Of a DNA stretch of 64,000 bases, positions 16,684 to 24,560 are shown one piece after another. How positions within the stretch are numbered: the stretch's first letter is position 1; the number at the start of each line of letters is the position of its first letter. The notes beneath the pieces were generated by a model. The model had not been told where the DNA came from, did no database searches, and worked only from the letters and a program-made list of their open reading frames with translations. Both the position numbers and the translations under genes were made by a program. Origin of the DNA: Thalassoroseus pseudoceratinae (GTDB lineage Bacteria; Planctomycetota; Planctomycetia; Planctomycetales; Planctomycetaceae); assembly GCF_011634775.1 (NCBI RefSeq), contig NZ_JAALXT010000001.1, forward strand, positions 806,001 through 870,000, in the 5' to 3' direction.

Positions 16684-16777
16684 ACTCGTCAACTCCGTTT
16701 TGGCGAGTGCAGTCAAAAGACTCCGTCGAGATCCGACGGTGGTGGCTTTTAGCACATCCCAACGAATCGGAGCAACG

Positions 16778-17176
16778 TCATTCTGGAAGGGCTGGTTGAG
16801 GAAGGACCAACCAACTTTTTTGCCCCATCGTGAGGTAAATTGCTTCTTCTCGCATCATTTGGCACATGCGTGAGAGGAACTGAACAAAGTCCGATAGGTT
16901 TTCCTGTCCTCGAAAACTCACTTCGTAGCGGGCATTCTTGTCTCGAAAGATTTTGCTTCGACGATGCTGCCGCCAAAACCCTTGTGTATCGCTCACTTCC
17001 AAGGTGTACGCGTTGAAATGATCGATCAGAAAAGCCTCGAACAATTCTCGCGGGGTTTGGCCATCGGTGCCGAAATTCTTGTCATCCAATTTCAAGATCG
17101 GCACATAGAACACCCCGACTTCGCCGACGTAAACGAGTGAACGGGAATGGGATAGCAGCAGGTCGAGGAAATCCAT
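16778..17176 (-). CDS. Small protein of unknown function
   Basis: A 132-residue protein I do not recognise. It is soluble, of mixed alpha/beta character, with no signal peptide. The middle is rich in charged and aromatic residues (for example DTQGFWRQHRRSKIFRDKNA), and the end is Pro-containing. It starts six bases after the stop codon of the frameshifted gene upstream, so the two are surely transcribed together and may work together. Its amino-acid make-up is natural, unlike the antisense frames of the region. Confidence 0.55.
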   Translation of the reverse strand: MDFLDLLLSHSRSLVYVGEVGVFYVPILKLDDKNFGTDGQTPRELFEAFLIDHFNAYTLEVSDTQGFWRQHRRSKIFRDKNARYEVSFRGQENLSDFVQFLSRMCQMMREEAIYLTMGQKSWLVLPQPALPE

Positions 17177-17182
17177 TTTCGC

Positions 17183-18141
17183 TTATTCCTGGTCGGATTG
17201 GGATGCCTCTCGATTCGCCATGAGACGGGAAAAACGGAAGGTCCGATTCTTCGCCCGACTCCGGAACTGGATCGGAGCAGAACTCGCGAGGAACCGTGAA
17301 GATGACGGCAATACCAAGACCAATGCCGATGCGACCTCTTCGTGAAACAGGACGGGTTGCGAATGATGGTAGTCGGCAGTCGCGTAGGCCGTCCGCAGAG
17401 ATCGGAACAGCATATGACTGCGGACGCTAGATGCCTGACCCGCGTTCTCGTCGGCAAAATCCCGGGCTCGCTCGGGCTGATGAGCGTACTGATGCCAATC
17501 GACGGGCGTGGTGATAATCCCGAGCATGACATCGGTCCATCGTTCACACTTTCGCCGGATGCCGTCAATGGCGCGAATTTCTCGAGGGCGTTGGTCGGCA
17601 TTCCGGAGCATCCACGTCATTGCCTCATGTCGAGCCGTTTGATGAATCTGAAAAGCATCATGTGCCGCGGCGGCAATCTCAGCGTCGTCGGTTCGATGAC
17701 CGTACGCATGGAATACCGCGCTCCATACGGTTGTCAGCATCTCGGTCACAAAGACTTCCACGATGCACGGCCGAGCCTTTTCGATGTCGGTGGCCTCCGA
17801 ATGCCGAATCCGATCTTCCCAAGACTGCAAGCGACGACGGCAACAATCGCGGTAACGATTAATGGCGCGGGCAATCCGCAAGCGGCTTACAATGTCGATG
17901 GTATCGGCTTTTGCGGCGAAATGGCCGGCCAACTCGGCTGTCTGCCTGAGATTCACGTTCAATTCCTCGAAACGGCATGTGCCCGTCGGGGTAAAGCGAC
18001 AGAATTCTGTGTTCTCAAGTGGTGTCGCAAACGAAATGCCAAGCGGCCCGATCTTGGAAAAGTCAGCAAAAACGCAGTCGGAGCGACTTTCGACGCCGCG
18101 ACCGCGTTGCCGATAATCAACACCTCGTCGCCTGAATTCAT
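17183..18141 (-). CDS. Helical hypothetical protein with an apparent single-base frameshift
   Basis: Two frames join into one natural protein. The first opens at ATG 18139-18141 (MNSGDEVLIIGNAVAASKV). In the other frame the sequence resumes at FADFSKIGPLGISFATPLEN and continues to the stop at 17183. The switch falls at a run of five A on the + strand (18068-18072, T on the coding strand); a sixth base would restore one 319-residue frame. Without it, translation could only begin at a GTG at 17958 (GAGGAA upstream), giving about 258 residues. The protein is mainly helical with an Arg/Ser-rich C-terminus and no family I know. It lies between the DUF1080 gene and a coupled small gene. Sequencing error, a real mutation or slippage are all possible. 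Confidence 0.55.
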
Positions 18142-18188
18142 CGTCCGATGAATCAGACCAACATCGCTTGGGAGCGAATCGCTTTGGA

Positions 18189-18881
18189 TCAACCCTTGGT
18201 TTTCTTCTGAGGTTTGAGCTTGCGAATTTTGATATCCTTGAGCGCACCGCACGTGGCAAACGTGGCAAAACCGAACGGTCTAGAAAGGTCCACTTCGCTG
18301 CGAATCGATACACGTCTGCCGTCGAGTTCCTGATCGACGATCTTCTCGTCATCAATCCACGCTTCAATTTTCTCCTTCGTGACTCGCAATCGGACTGTGT
18401 ACCACTTTCCATTCTTGAATTGTCGATACGAAGTGGTTTGATTTTCGGATGCGTCGAGTCCATCAATGCTGGAGAGCCCACACACGCCGCCGCCCCATCC
18501 GCCGAGGATCAAACTGCACGGGTCCTTGCCGACCGGAAACGTGAATCCGCAGAAGAAATCGGTGCCGGTAACGCGTTGGGCTTCGAGTTGAACTTCATAG
18601 TCGATTTTCGGAATTTCCTGCGTCGTCCGGATGCCAGTCATATAGTTGCCGATATCCAAATAAATCGCTCCCTTTTCGACAGAGACATCACCCTCGCCAC
18701 CGAATTTCGAGATCTCCCACCCTTTCAGCGATTTTCCATCGAATAGCGATCTCCACTCCGTTTCCGAGTTCTTCTTTTTCGCAGATTTTTTCGCGGGGGC
18801 GTTTTCGGCTCCGAAACAGGGATGCGACAGGAGGAATCCAACCGTCAGGAATTGGACTGCAATGGCGGCTTTTGGGAACAT
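18189..18881 (-). CDS. DUF1080 (3-keto-disaccharide hydrolase-like) secreted protein
   Basis: A 230-residue exported protein with a signal peptide (FLTVGFLLSHPCFGA) and a Lys-rich linker (about 30-38). The DUF1080 concanavalin-like domain then opens with the typical WRSLFDGKSLKGWEI. The ending KNGKWYTVRLRVTKEKIEAWIDDEKI is also typical (seen in two parts). DUF1080 proteins are greatly expanded in planctomycetes and act in the periplasm or at the surface on glycans; some are 3-keto-glycoside hydrolases. The ATG at 18881 has GGAG nine bases upstream and is preferred to starts at 18896 and 18923. It appears to head a four-gene minus-strand unit. Confidence 0.85.
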   Translation of the reverse strand: MFPKAAIAVQFLTVGFLLSHPCFGAENAPAKKSAKKKNSETEWRSLFDGKSLKGWEISKFGGEGDVSVEKGAIYLDIGNYMTGIRTTQEIPKIDYEVQLEAQRVTGTDFFCGFTFPVGKDPCSLILGGWGGGVCGLSSIDGLDASENQTTSYRQFKNGKWYTVRLRVTKEKIEAWIDDEKIVDQELDGRRVSIRSEVDLSRPFGFATFATCGALKDIKIRKLKPQKKTKG

Positions 18882-19051
18882 GTGCGGAAACTCCATCAGT
18901 GAGATTGTTTCAAGCGTCTGCACTCCATCGTACTGGCCTCACGCGGTCGTTCAATGCCGAGCCATCGGCAGGCGACAGCGTTGATTCAGTTAGATATAAT
19001 CTGACGCGGGAGCCAGTTTCAAAAACCGCCTACGAGGTGAAGTGAGAACCG

Positions 19052-20290
19052 ATGTTTCAGAAAGTCCGCAGTTGGTTTCAGAATCGCGGATTGAGTCCCC
19101 GTTCACAAGAAGCGTTTCAAGCCGAACGCACACGTCTGCTATCAGCAACACCGGTTCCTGTGTTTTGGTTGTTTGGAAAGACCGGTAGTGGCAAGACGTC
19201 GATCATCAAATACCTTACCAAAGCGGAACGCGCCGCCATTGGCACGGGGTTTCGGCCGGAAACTAAACAATCTCAGCGATACGATTTCCCATCGTCTGAC
19301 CAACCACTCTTGCAGTTTCTCGATACACGGGGACTCGGCGAGATTGGTTACGATCCGACTGAAGATATCGATCGGTTCGACGACGTGGCTCATCTGATGC
19401 TGGTGACGATCCGCGTCACGGATCATGCATTGGAACCCATGCTCGAGCCGCTCCGTCGCATTCGGAAAGCCAAACCGGACCGCCCAATCATTCTGGCCAT
19501 CACTTGTCTGCATGAGTTGTATCCGCCCGAGCAAGAGCAACACCTCGAACCCGACCCATTCGGTCAGTCTCCCACCGATGAGTGGGACATGGATCGCTTA
19601 CCGGAAGCATTGCAACGTGGGCTTGAAGAACACCGGAACCGTTTCCGAGAACTCGTGGACGTGATCGTGCCGTTGGACTTCACCTTGCCCGAAGACGGTT
19701 TCACCGTCTCCGACTTCGGTGGGGACCGTTTACAGAGGGCGTTGATCGATCAATTGCCGGCCGCCTATCGACAAACATTTCTGACCATGGCCGACGTGAT
19801 GGGGTCGCTTCGGGAACTCCATGAGGAACAAGCCACGCCGTTCATTCTCGGGGCATCCACAATGGCGGCGACCGCAGCGGCCGTTCCGCTACCGTGGATC
19901 GATATTCCGGCGGTCGCGGGGATTCAGTCCGAACTGATTCGGCGGCTCGGTTCGCTATACGGAAAAAAGTTAGACTGGGAACAATTCCTGCAAATGGCCG
20001 GAGCCATGGGCGGTCGGTTGTTGCTCAGACAAGCGATTCGCGAGCCATTGAAGCTCATTCCGTTTGTCGGCCAAGCGGCCAACGCGGCGTTGGCGTTCGC
20101 ATCGACCTACGGACTGGGTGAAGCCTGCTGTTGGTACTATGGTCAGCGATTGGCCGGGCATTCACCAACTCAGGCGGAGTTGAAAGAGGTTCTCAAAGAC
20201 CGGATTGCCGAGGCGCATAAGTTGTGGGCGAAACATCAAGCGAGCGAAGCGAATTCAACTCCCTTTCCGAATGAAAAGGAGACTCCGTGA
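19052..20290 (+). CDS. P-loop GTPase with membrane-associated C-terminal domain
   Basis: A 412-residue GTPase. G1 is GKTGSGKTS (42-50) and G3 is DTRGLGE (91-97). The expected G4 (N/T)KxD is replaced by TCLHE (151-155), so guanine specificity is not assured. The second half (about 255-380) has hydrophobic helices like those in YcjF/DUF697-type proteins that attach GTPases to the membrane. It overlaps the next GTPase gene by four bases (GTGA), and the two probably act as a pair, for example as a hetero-dimeric membrane-remodelling or stress system. Function is not known. Confidence 0.8.
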   Translation: MFQKVRSWFQNRGLSPRSQEAFQAERTRLLSATPVPVFWLFGKTGSGKTSIIKYLTKAERAAIGTGFRPETKQSQRYDFPSSDQPLLQFLDTRGLGEIGYDPTEDIDRFDDVAHLMLVTIRVTDHALEPMLEPLRRIRKAKPDRPIILAITCLHELYPPEQEQHLEPDPFGQSPTDEWDMDRLPEALQRGLEEHRNRFRELVDVIVPLDFTLPEDGFTVSDFGGDRLQRALIDQLPAAYRQTFLTMADVMGSLRELHEEQATPFILGASTMAATAAAVPLPWIDIPAVAGIQSELIRRLGSLYGKKLDWEQFLQMAGAMGGRLLLRQAIREPLKLIPFVGQAANAALAFASTYGLGEACCWYYGQRLAGHSPTQAELKEVLKDRIAEAHKLWAKHQASEANSTPFPNEKETP

Positions 20291-21864
20291 GTCGTTGGCG
20301 ATTAATCCTGGTTTGGGCGTTACTCATTCTCCCGTGGCTGATCATCATCGGTTTTGGCAGCTATGCGCTTTGGCGAATCGGTTGGACGCAATGGATTTGG
20401 GTGCCGATCGCCGTCTGCTGGGGTTCGGCGTTGGTTCTGATGAGGAGCTGGCGAACTCGTTGGAATCTTCTAGCATCCCCTAAACCGAAGCAAGTTCCGC
20501 ATTGGACGCCACGTGATCGTGATGCCTGGGAAATCGTCGAAAGGACTGCACGCAATGGGGACCAACTCGACCAAGAACGCTTGTTGCGTCCGCAGATGTA
20601 TTTCGACTTGACGTTGCAAATGGCCGCCGATATCGCTGCGATCTACCACCCGAAGAGTTCCGATCCTGTCGAGAACCTCACGATCCCCGAGATTCTCGCA
20701 GCTGCCCAACTCGTGTTTGAAGACCTAGCGACAATGGTCGAGCAGTACGTCCCAGCCGGGCATCTGATGTCGATCAAACATTGGCGACGCCTTTCACAAG
20801 TGCCAAAATGGTACGAACGATTCAACAAAGTCTACTGGCCAATCTCCGCGGTCTTCGCACCGGCAACCGTACTCGCCCGGTATGCTACATCGCGAATGGT
20901 CATTTCGCCGATCAAGGAAAACATTCAGGAGAATTTACTGTCCTGGTTCTATGTTTCCTATGTGCATCGGCTTGGGTTTTACATTATCGAGCTGAACAGT
21001 GGCCGTCTGGCGGGCGGGGCGGAGCGGTTCCGTGAGATGATGGACCGCTTGAACGAAGACTTCGATGCGACTGGAACCCCGGAAAACAAAGCAACCGATG
21101 ACAGTAGCAAAGATATCACGGACACTTCCAAACGCAGTGAAATTACTATCTGCCTTGTCGGCCAAACCAATGCTGGAAAATCGAGTTTGATCAATGCATT
21201 GTTGGGTCAACAGAAAGCTCAAGTCGATTTAGTTCCCTCGACATCGACGATCACGAGATATCAACTTCACCGCACGGAAACCAACGACCATCTCTCCGTT
21301 CTCGATACGGTCGGCTACGCTGCTGACGGGTTTACCGAGAAGCAACGCGACGAATTGGAAACCGCGTTGAAGCAATCCGATTTGGTGTTGCTCGTCATGA
21401 ATGCGGCCAATCCAGCGAAGCAACCGGATGCTGATGTCGTCAAAATGTTGCAGGATTGGTTCCAATCGCGGCGGGATTTGACTCCGATCCCCGTGCTAGG
21501 CGTGCTCACGCATATTGATCGACTACGCCCGTTGCGAGAGTGGGCTCCCCCCTATGTGTGGCCCGATGGCGAGCGACCGAAGGAACTCAACATTCGCGAA
21601 GCTGTCGAGTATCACAATCAAGTGCTGGAAGACCAAGTCGCTGCGGTGATCCCGGTTTGCACCGATGGTGACCAAGGCCGCGTGTTTGGCATCGAGGAGT
21701 ATTTGCTCCCAGCGATGACACCGCTTCTCGGCGACGCTCGGGCTTCGGCGTTGTTGCGGTCGCTCCATCAAGACATCTCGAAAAACAAGGCCAGTCGGGT
21801 CATGCAACAATTCTGGGAAGTCGGCAAAGTGCTGTTGAAGGCCGGGCTATCGAAACGCGATTGA
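20287..21864 (+). CDS. Membrane-anchored Era-like GTPase
   Basis: A 525-residue protein starting with GTG inside the stop codon region of the previous gene. Two membrane helices lie at about 5-28 and 34-53. A helical region follows with a further hydrophobic stretch near 190-205, and then a canonical GTPase domain: GQTNAGKSS (about 292-300), DTVGYA (340-345) and THID (408-411). All guanine-binding motifs are complete, in contrast to its neighbour. The two-gene GTPase arrangement recalls YcjX/YcjF or dynamin-like pairs, but I see no direct family match. Its last 18 bases overlap the opposing DUF309 gene. Confidence 0.8.
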   Translation: MSRWRLILVWALLILPWLIIIGFGSYALWRIGWTQWIWVPIAVCWGSALVLMRSWRTRWNLLASPKPKQVPHWTPRDRDAWEIVERTARNGDQLDQERLLRPQMYFDLTLQMAADIAAIYHPKSSDPVENLTIPEILAAAQLVFEDLATMVEQYVPAGHLMSIKHWRRLSQVPKWYERFNKVYWPISAVFAPATVLARYATSRMVISPIKENIQENLLSWFYVSYVHRLGFYIIELNSGRLAGGAERFREMMDRLNEDFDATGTPENKATDDSSKDITDTSKRSEITICLVGQTNAGKSSLINALLGQQKAQVDLVPSTSTITRYQLHRTETNDHLSVLDTVGYAADGFTEKQRDELETALKQSDLVLLVMNAANPAKQPDADVVKMLQDWFQSRRDLTPIPVLGVLTHIDRLRPLREWAPPYVWPDGERPKELNIREAVEYHNQVLEDQVAAVIPVCTDGDQGRVFGIEEYLLPAMTPLLGDARASALLRSLHQDISKNKASRVMQQFWEVGKVLLKAGLSKRD

Positions 21865-22413
21865 TGGAACCAGTCGCAGCGACAACACAACTCGACCAGC
21901 GGTTGTGTGTGTCGTATCGGTAATGGGAGAACGCCCTAACTCCTCAGCGAACTGCACCGCTTCGTTGATGTTGTCGATGCCGCAATCATCACCTGATGTC
22001 AGTGTTTCGCTCAACAATTGGACGGCTCTTTTGGTGTGACGGCTCACGCCCGTTGCATTTCCCACGCGAGATTTGACCCCGGCGGCGGCGAGTTTGATCA
22101 ATCCCTTCAGCAACGTCGCACGGTGTCCATGCCGACCACAGGCGATCCACAGACACTCCCACGCCTCATGGGCCTCCCAGTAGTATCCCAAGTTGAAAAG
22201 ATCGATGCCAAACAGAAACTCTTCGCGGAACAACGGATCCGCAAAGTCGCAAGTTGGCGTCGGCCGATGAACGCCAAACGAGTGACCGTTTGGGCTACTG
22301 ACCGGATGCGGATGAACTCCCGGCACAAAAGCATAGGCCGGCAACAAACGACCTGGACAATAACGCGAAGGCGGATCTGCATCGGGGTGAACGCCGTCCT
22401 GCGGATGTTCCAT
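21847..22413 (-). CDS. DUF309-domain protein
   Basis: A 188-residue protein containing the DUF309 signature FNLGYYWEAHEAWECLW (about 73-89), followed by helices carrying LKGLIKLAAAGVKSR. DUF309 is a small helical family of unknown function, often near metabolic genes. The N-terminal 60 residues are Pro/His-rich and look unstructured. Its ATG overlaps the stop codon of the FecR-type gene by one base (TGATG), so it is the third gene of the sigma factor operon. Confidence 0.8.
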   Translation of the reverse strand: MEHPQDGVHPDADPPSRYCPGRLLPAYAFVPGVHPHPVSSPNGHSFGVHRPTPTCDFADPLFREEFLFGIDLFNLGYYWEAHEAWECLWIACGRHGHRATLLKGLIKLAAAGVKSRVGNATGVSRHTKRAVQLLSETLTSGDDCGIDNINEAVQFAEELGRSPITDTTHTTAGRVVLSLRLVPSIAFR

Positions 22414-23975
22414 CAATTCGGCTCAGCGGTCGGATTTGGTTCGCGTTGAAGACGATAGTGCGAACGGTTTCGACGAATCTCTTCGACAGTCAAACCACGT
22501 GCGTAGAACGCAACCCCTTCGAGCGAACCCCGCCACGGACTGTCACCCAGCCAATCGTCACCGAACACAAGAAACTCCGCAGGTCGTTTGGCAAAATCAA
22601 TCGCCACATCCTGATGATCAGAAATCAACTCTCCAGCGACGAAACATCTCAGACGATTCGGTGACAGGATCACGACCACATGCTGCGGTTCGGTATCGGC
22701 GAATTGAAATAGAAATCGGGTCTCCGCCGGCGGACCAGCAACGACAAGACCAAGCGTGTCGTCCTGTTGTCGAATTGCGAAGCGTGTCGATCCGTCATCC
22801 TGGGAAAGTGAAAGCACCGTGCCCGCTGCGCCCTGTGAGATTTCTGCCGGTTGGATGGTCAGTTCGATCGTGAGCGTTTGGCTGCTTTCTAATGCACGTG
22901 AGATTGCTTCACCGGCGGATTGGTCGGCCAAAAACGCACCGTTGTCGAAGACCATTTCCCCAGCATCGTTGAAGCGAGCGGTTCGTCGGGGCCGCAACGG
23001 AAACGGCCCTGCTGGACCGGTTGCGAACAGTTGAAATCCTTGTTCCGGGGTGTTTGACTGAGCAGCATTCGGCGGCAAGACAAACACAACCCCATCGGAG
23101 TTCGATGGCCACTCGCCGGCATCGAGTTCCATTCCCTGCGGACCAATGTTCGCGATCTGACCACCAACCAACTCGACGGCTTCCCCAATCGAGTCAACTC
23201 GCGAAACGCTCACGTTCCCACTTTCGACTTGGACAATTGTCTGGCCTTGATCGTGCGTCAAGACAAGACGGGCCCCCAGAGCCGCGACACTTCCCTGCGG
23301 GGTCGCACAACGAATTCGCCGTTCGGAATTCCCCGATGGGATTTCCGCGAACAATTGTCCTTGCTCCAGAAGAATTCCTTCAGTGACGTTCGATCCCGAT
23401 TGAAGCGACGCAATGGTACCTGCGGAGAATGTAAACTTTGATTTGTCTGGGAATTCGATGGTCGCGGTCGAGTCTTCGAGGGTCTCAATTTGATCTCCGG
23501 CGATCAACGGCATGCCGGTCAATAATCGGACCTCTTGACCACTCCGCTCCAGAAACGCCGGTCCTTGCACGCTTTGAACAACCGCAATCTTGCGTGCCCA
23601 GGGTGTCGTCTCTAACCATGTGAGACATCCCGCCCAGACGACTGAAAACAAGGCAAATAGAACGAGTGTTCTTCGCCCCGACGAATTTAAATTCGTGTTG
23701 GAAGAGGTCAAAGAGTCTTGCGACGCGGATGTGTTGTTCTGAGAACCCACCACACCAATTTCGGACCGAATCCGTTGATTGACCTGTTCAACAAAGCGTT
23801 GCCGATTCTCTGCAAATTGCCGGGCGAGGGCTTCCGAAAGAATCAAATGGTCTTTAAGACGTTCCGCAATCGCAGGATTCTGCCGAAATTCACTGGCAAG
23901 CGTGCGAAGTTGTTCATCGGTCAGCGTATCGGGATCATCCAAGTGCAAGCGGACCAACTCATCCAGTTCATTCAT
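22413..23975 (-). CDS. FecR-domain membrane protein with LamG-like domain, partner of the ECF sigma factor
   Basis: A 520-residue protein. Residues 1-70 are a helical cytoplasmic segment of the anti-sigma kind, about 104-122 form one membrane helix, and 125-275 are a FecR domain with DSTATIEFPDKSKFTFSAG and LEQGQLFAEIPSG blocks. The C-terminal 180 residues look like a concanavalin/LamG sandwich and end in VAFYARGLTVEEIRRN, a phrase typical of LamG modules. It would hold the sigma factor at the membrane and sense something outside the cytoplasm. Start and upstream stop overlap by four bases (ATGA), coupling it to the sigma gene. Confidence 0.85.
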   Translation of the reverse strand: MNELDELVRLHLDDPDTLTDEQLRTLASEFRQNPAIAERLKDHLILSEALARQFAENRQRFVEQVNQRIRSEIGVVGSQNNTSASQDSLTSSNTNLNSSGRRTLVLFALFSVVWAGCLTWLETTPWARKIAVVQSVQGPAFLERSGQEVRLLTGMPLIAGDQIETLEDSTATIEFPDKSKFTFSAGTIASLQSGSNVTEGILLEQGQLFAEIPSGNSERRIRCATPQGSVAALGARLVLTHDQGQTIVQVESGNVSVSRVDSIGEAVELVGGQIANIGPQGMELDAGEWPSNSDGVVFVLPPNAAQSNTPEQGFQLFATGPAGPFPLRPRRTARFNDAGEMVFDNGAFLADQSAGEAISRALESSQTLTIELTIQPAEISQGAAGTVLSLSQDDGSTRFAIRQQDDTLGLVVAGPPAETRFLFQFADTEPQHVVVILSPNRLRCFVAGELISDHQDVAIDFAKRPAEFLVFGDDWLGDSPWRGSLEGVAFYARGLTVEEIRRNRSHYRLQREPNPTAEPN

Positions 23976-24493
23976 GAGTCGTGATCCGCTCCACGTGTGA
24001 CGCAGTCCTTGAGGCCCACACGAATCCGAAACAAAGTTTCCCGAACCGCGGCCGCTGTCTGACCAACGATTCCCGCAAGCCGTGTCGCTGAGGTATCGAC
24101 TTCGTACCGTGACTCGAGCAGCGACCGTCGATCATCGGGAAGTTTCTCGATGCACTGGGTCAGTTTCGAGTCAAAGTCTGCGGCAACAGCAGATTGCTGC
24201 AACATCGACAGAGACGCCTCTAACGATTCCGACAAAGCCAAACGTTGGGGCGATTTCGACAGGGACTCGCGAACCAAGTTCTTGGCTATTCCCTTGACCC
24301 AAAACTCCGGCGAGGCATCCACCGGCATCCGTCGAAAACTTCGATACAGCTCGGTGTAGCTCCGCATGGCAAATTCATCGACGGCGGCCGTCGGTACGCC
24401 TAGCCCAGCCAAGTAAGACCGGACTGCCAAGTGCGTTTCCCGAAGGATTGTTTGGAAGCGGTTTTCGTCGATGTCGTTCAGCGGTTGCAACAT
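23972..24493 (-). CDS. ECF-type RNA polymerase sigma factor
   Basis: A 173-residue extracytoplasmic-function sigma factor. Region 2 is seen as VRSYLAGLGVPTAAVDEFAM and the Tyr/Phe-rich helix after it (seen in two parts). Region 4 is the C-terminal IEKLPDDRRSLLESRYE block with the helix-turn-helix after it. Met55 of the longer open frame (24493) is chosen because homologous sequence begins there and the upstream part contains a terminator. It heads the operon with the FecR-type regulator and a DUF309 gene. Confidence 0.82.
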   Translation of the reverse strand: MLQPLNDIDENRFQTILRETHLAVRSYLAGLGVPTAAVDEFAMRSYTELYRSFRRMPVDASPEFWVKGIAKNLVRESLSKSPQRLALSESLEASLSMLQQSAVAADFDSKLTQCIEKLPDDRRSLLESRYEVDTSATRLAGIVGQTAAAVRETLFRIRVGLKDCVTRGADHDS

Positions 24494-24504
24494 ACCAATA
24501 GAAT

Positions 24505-24533
24505 ATAAAAAGCCCGCCGAGGTGTCGACGGGC
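24505..24533 (-). terminator. Intrinsic terminator of the DUF1559 fusion gene
   Basis: On the minus strand an eight-base-pair stem (GCCCGTCG with CGGCGGGC, one G-U pair) with a six-base loop is followed by five T. It lies 28 bases after the stop of the gene ending at 24561 and before the sigma factor start. Confidence 0.75.
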
Positions 24534-24560
24534 AGGGGTTTCTCAGCAAGATGGTCTGAT

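Noticed and set aside
17183-18481. 432-residue minus-strand frame taken as one gene
   Set aside because: The part above 18141 lies inside the DUF1080 gene in another frame and has no natural composition; the real gene starts at 18141 with a frameshift, or at a GTG near 17958.
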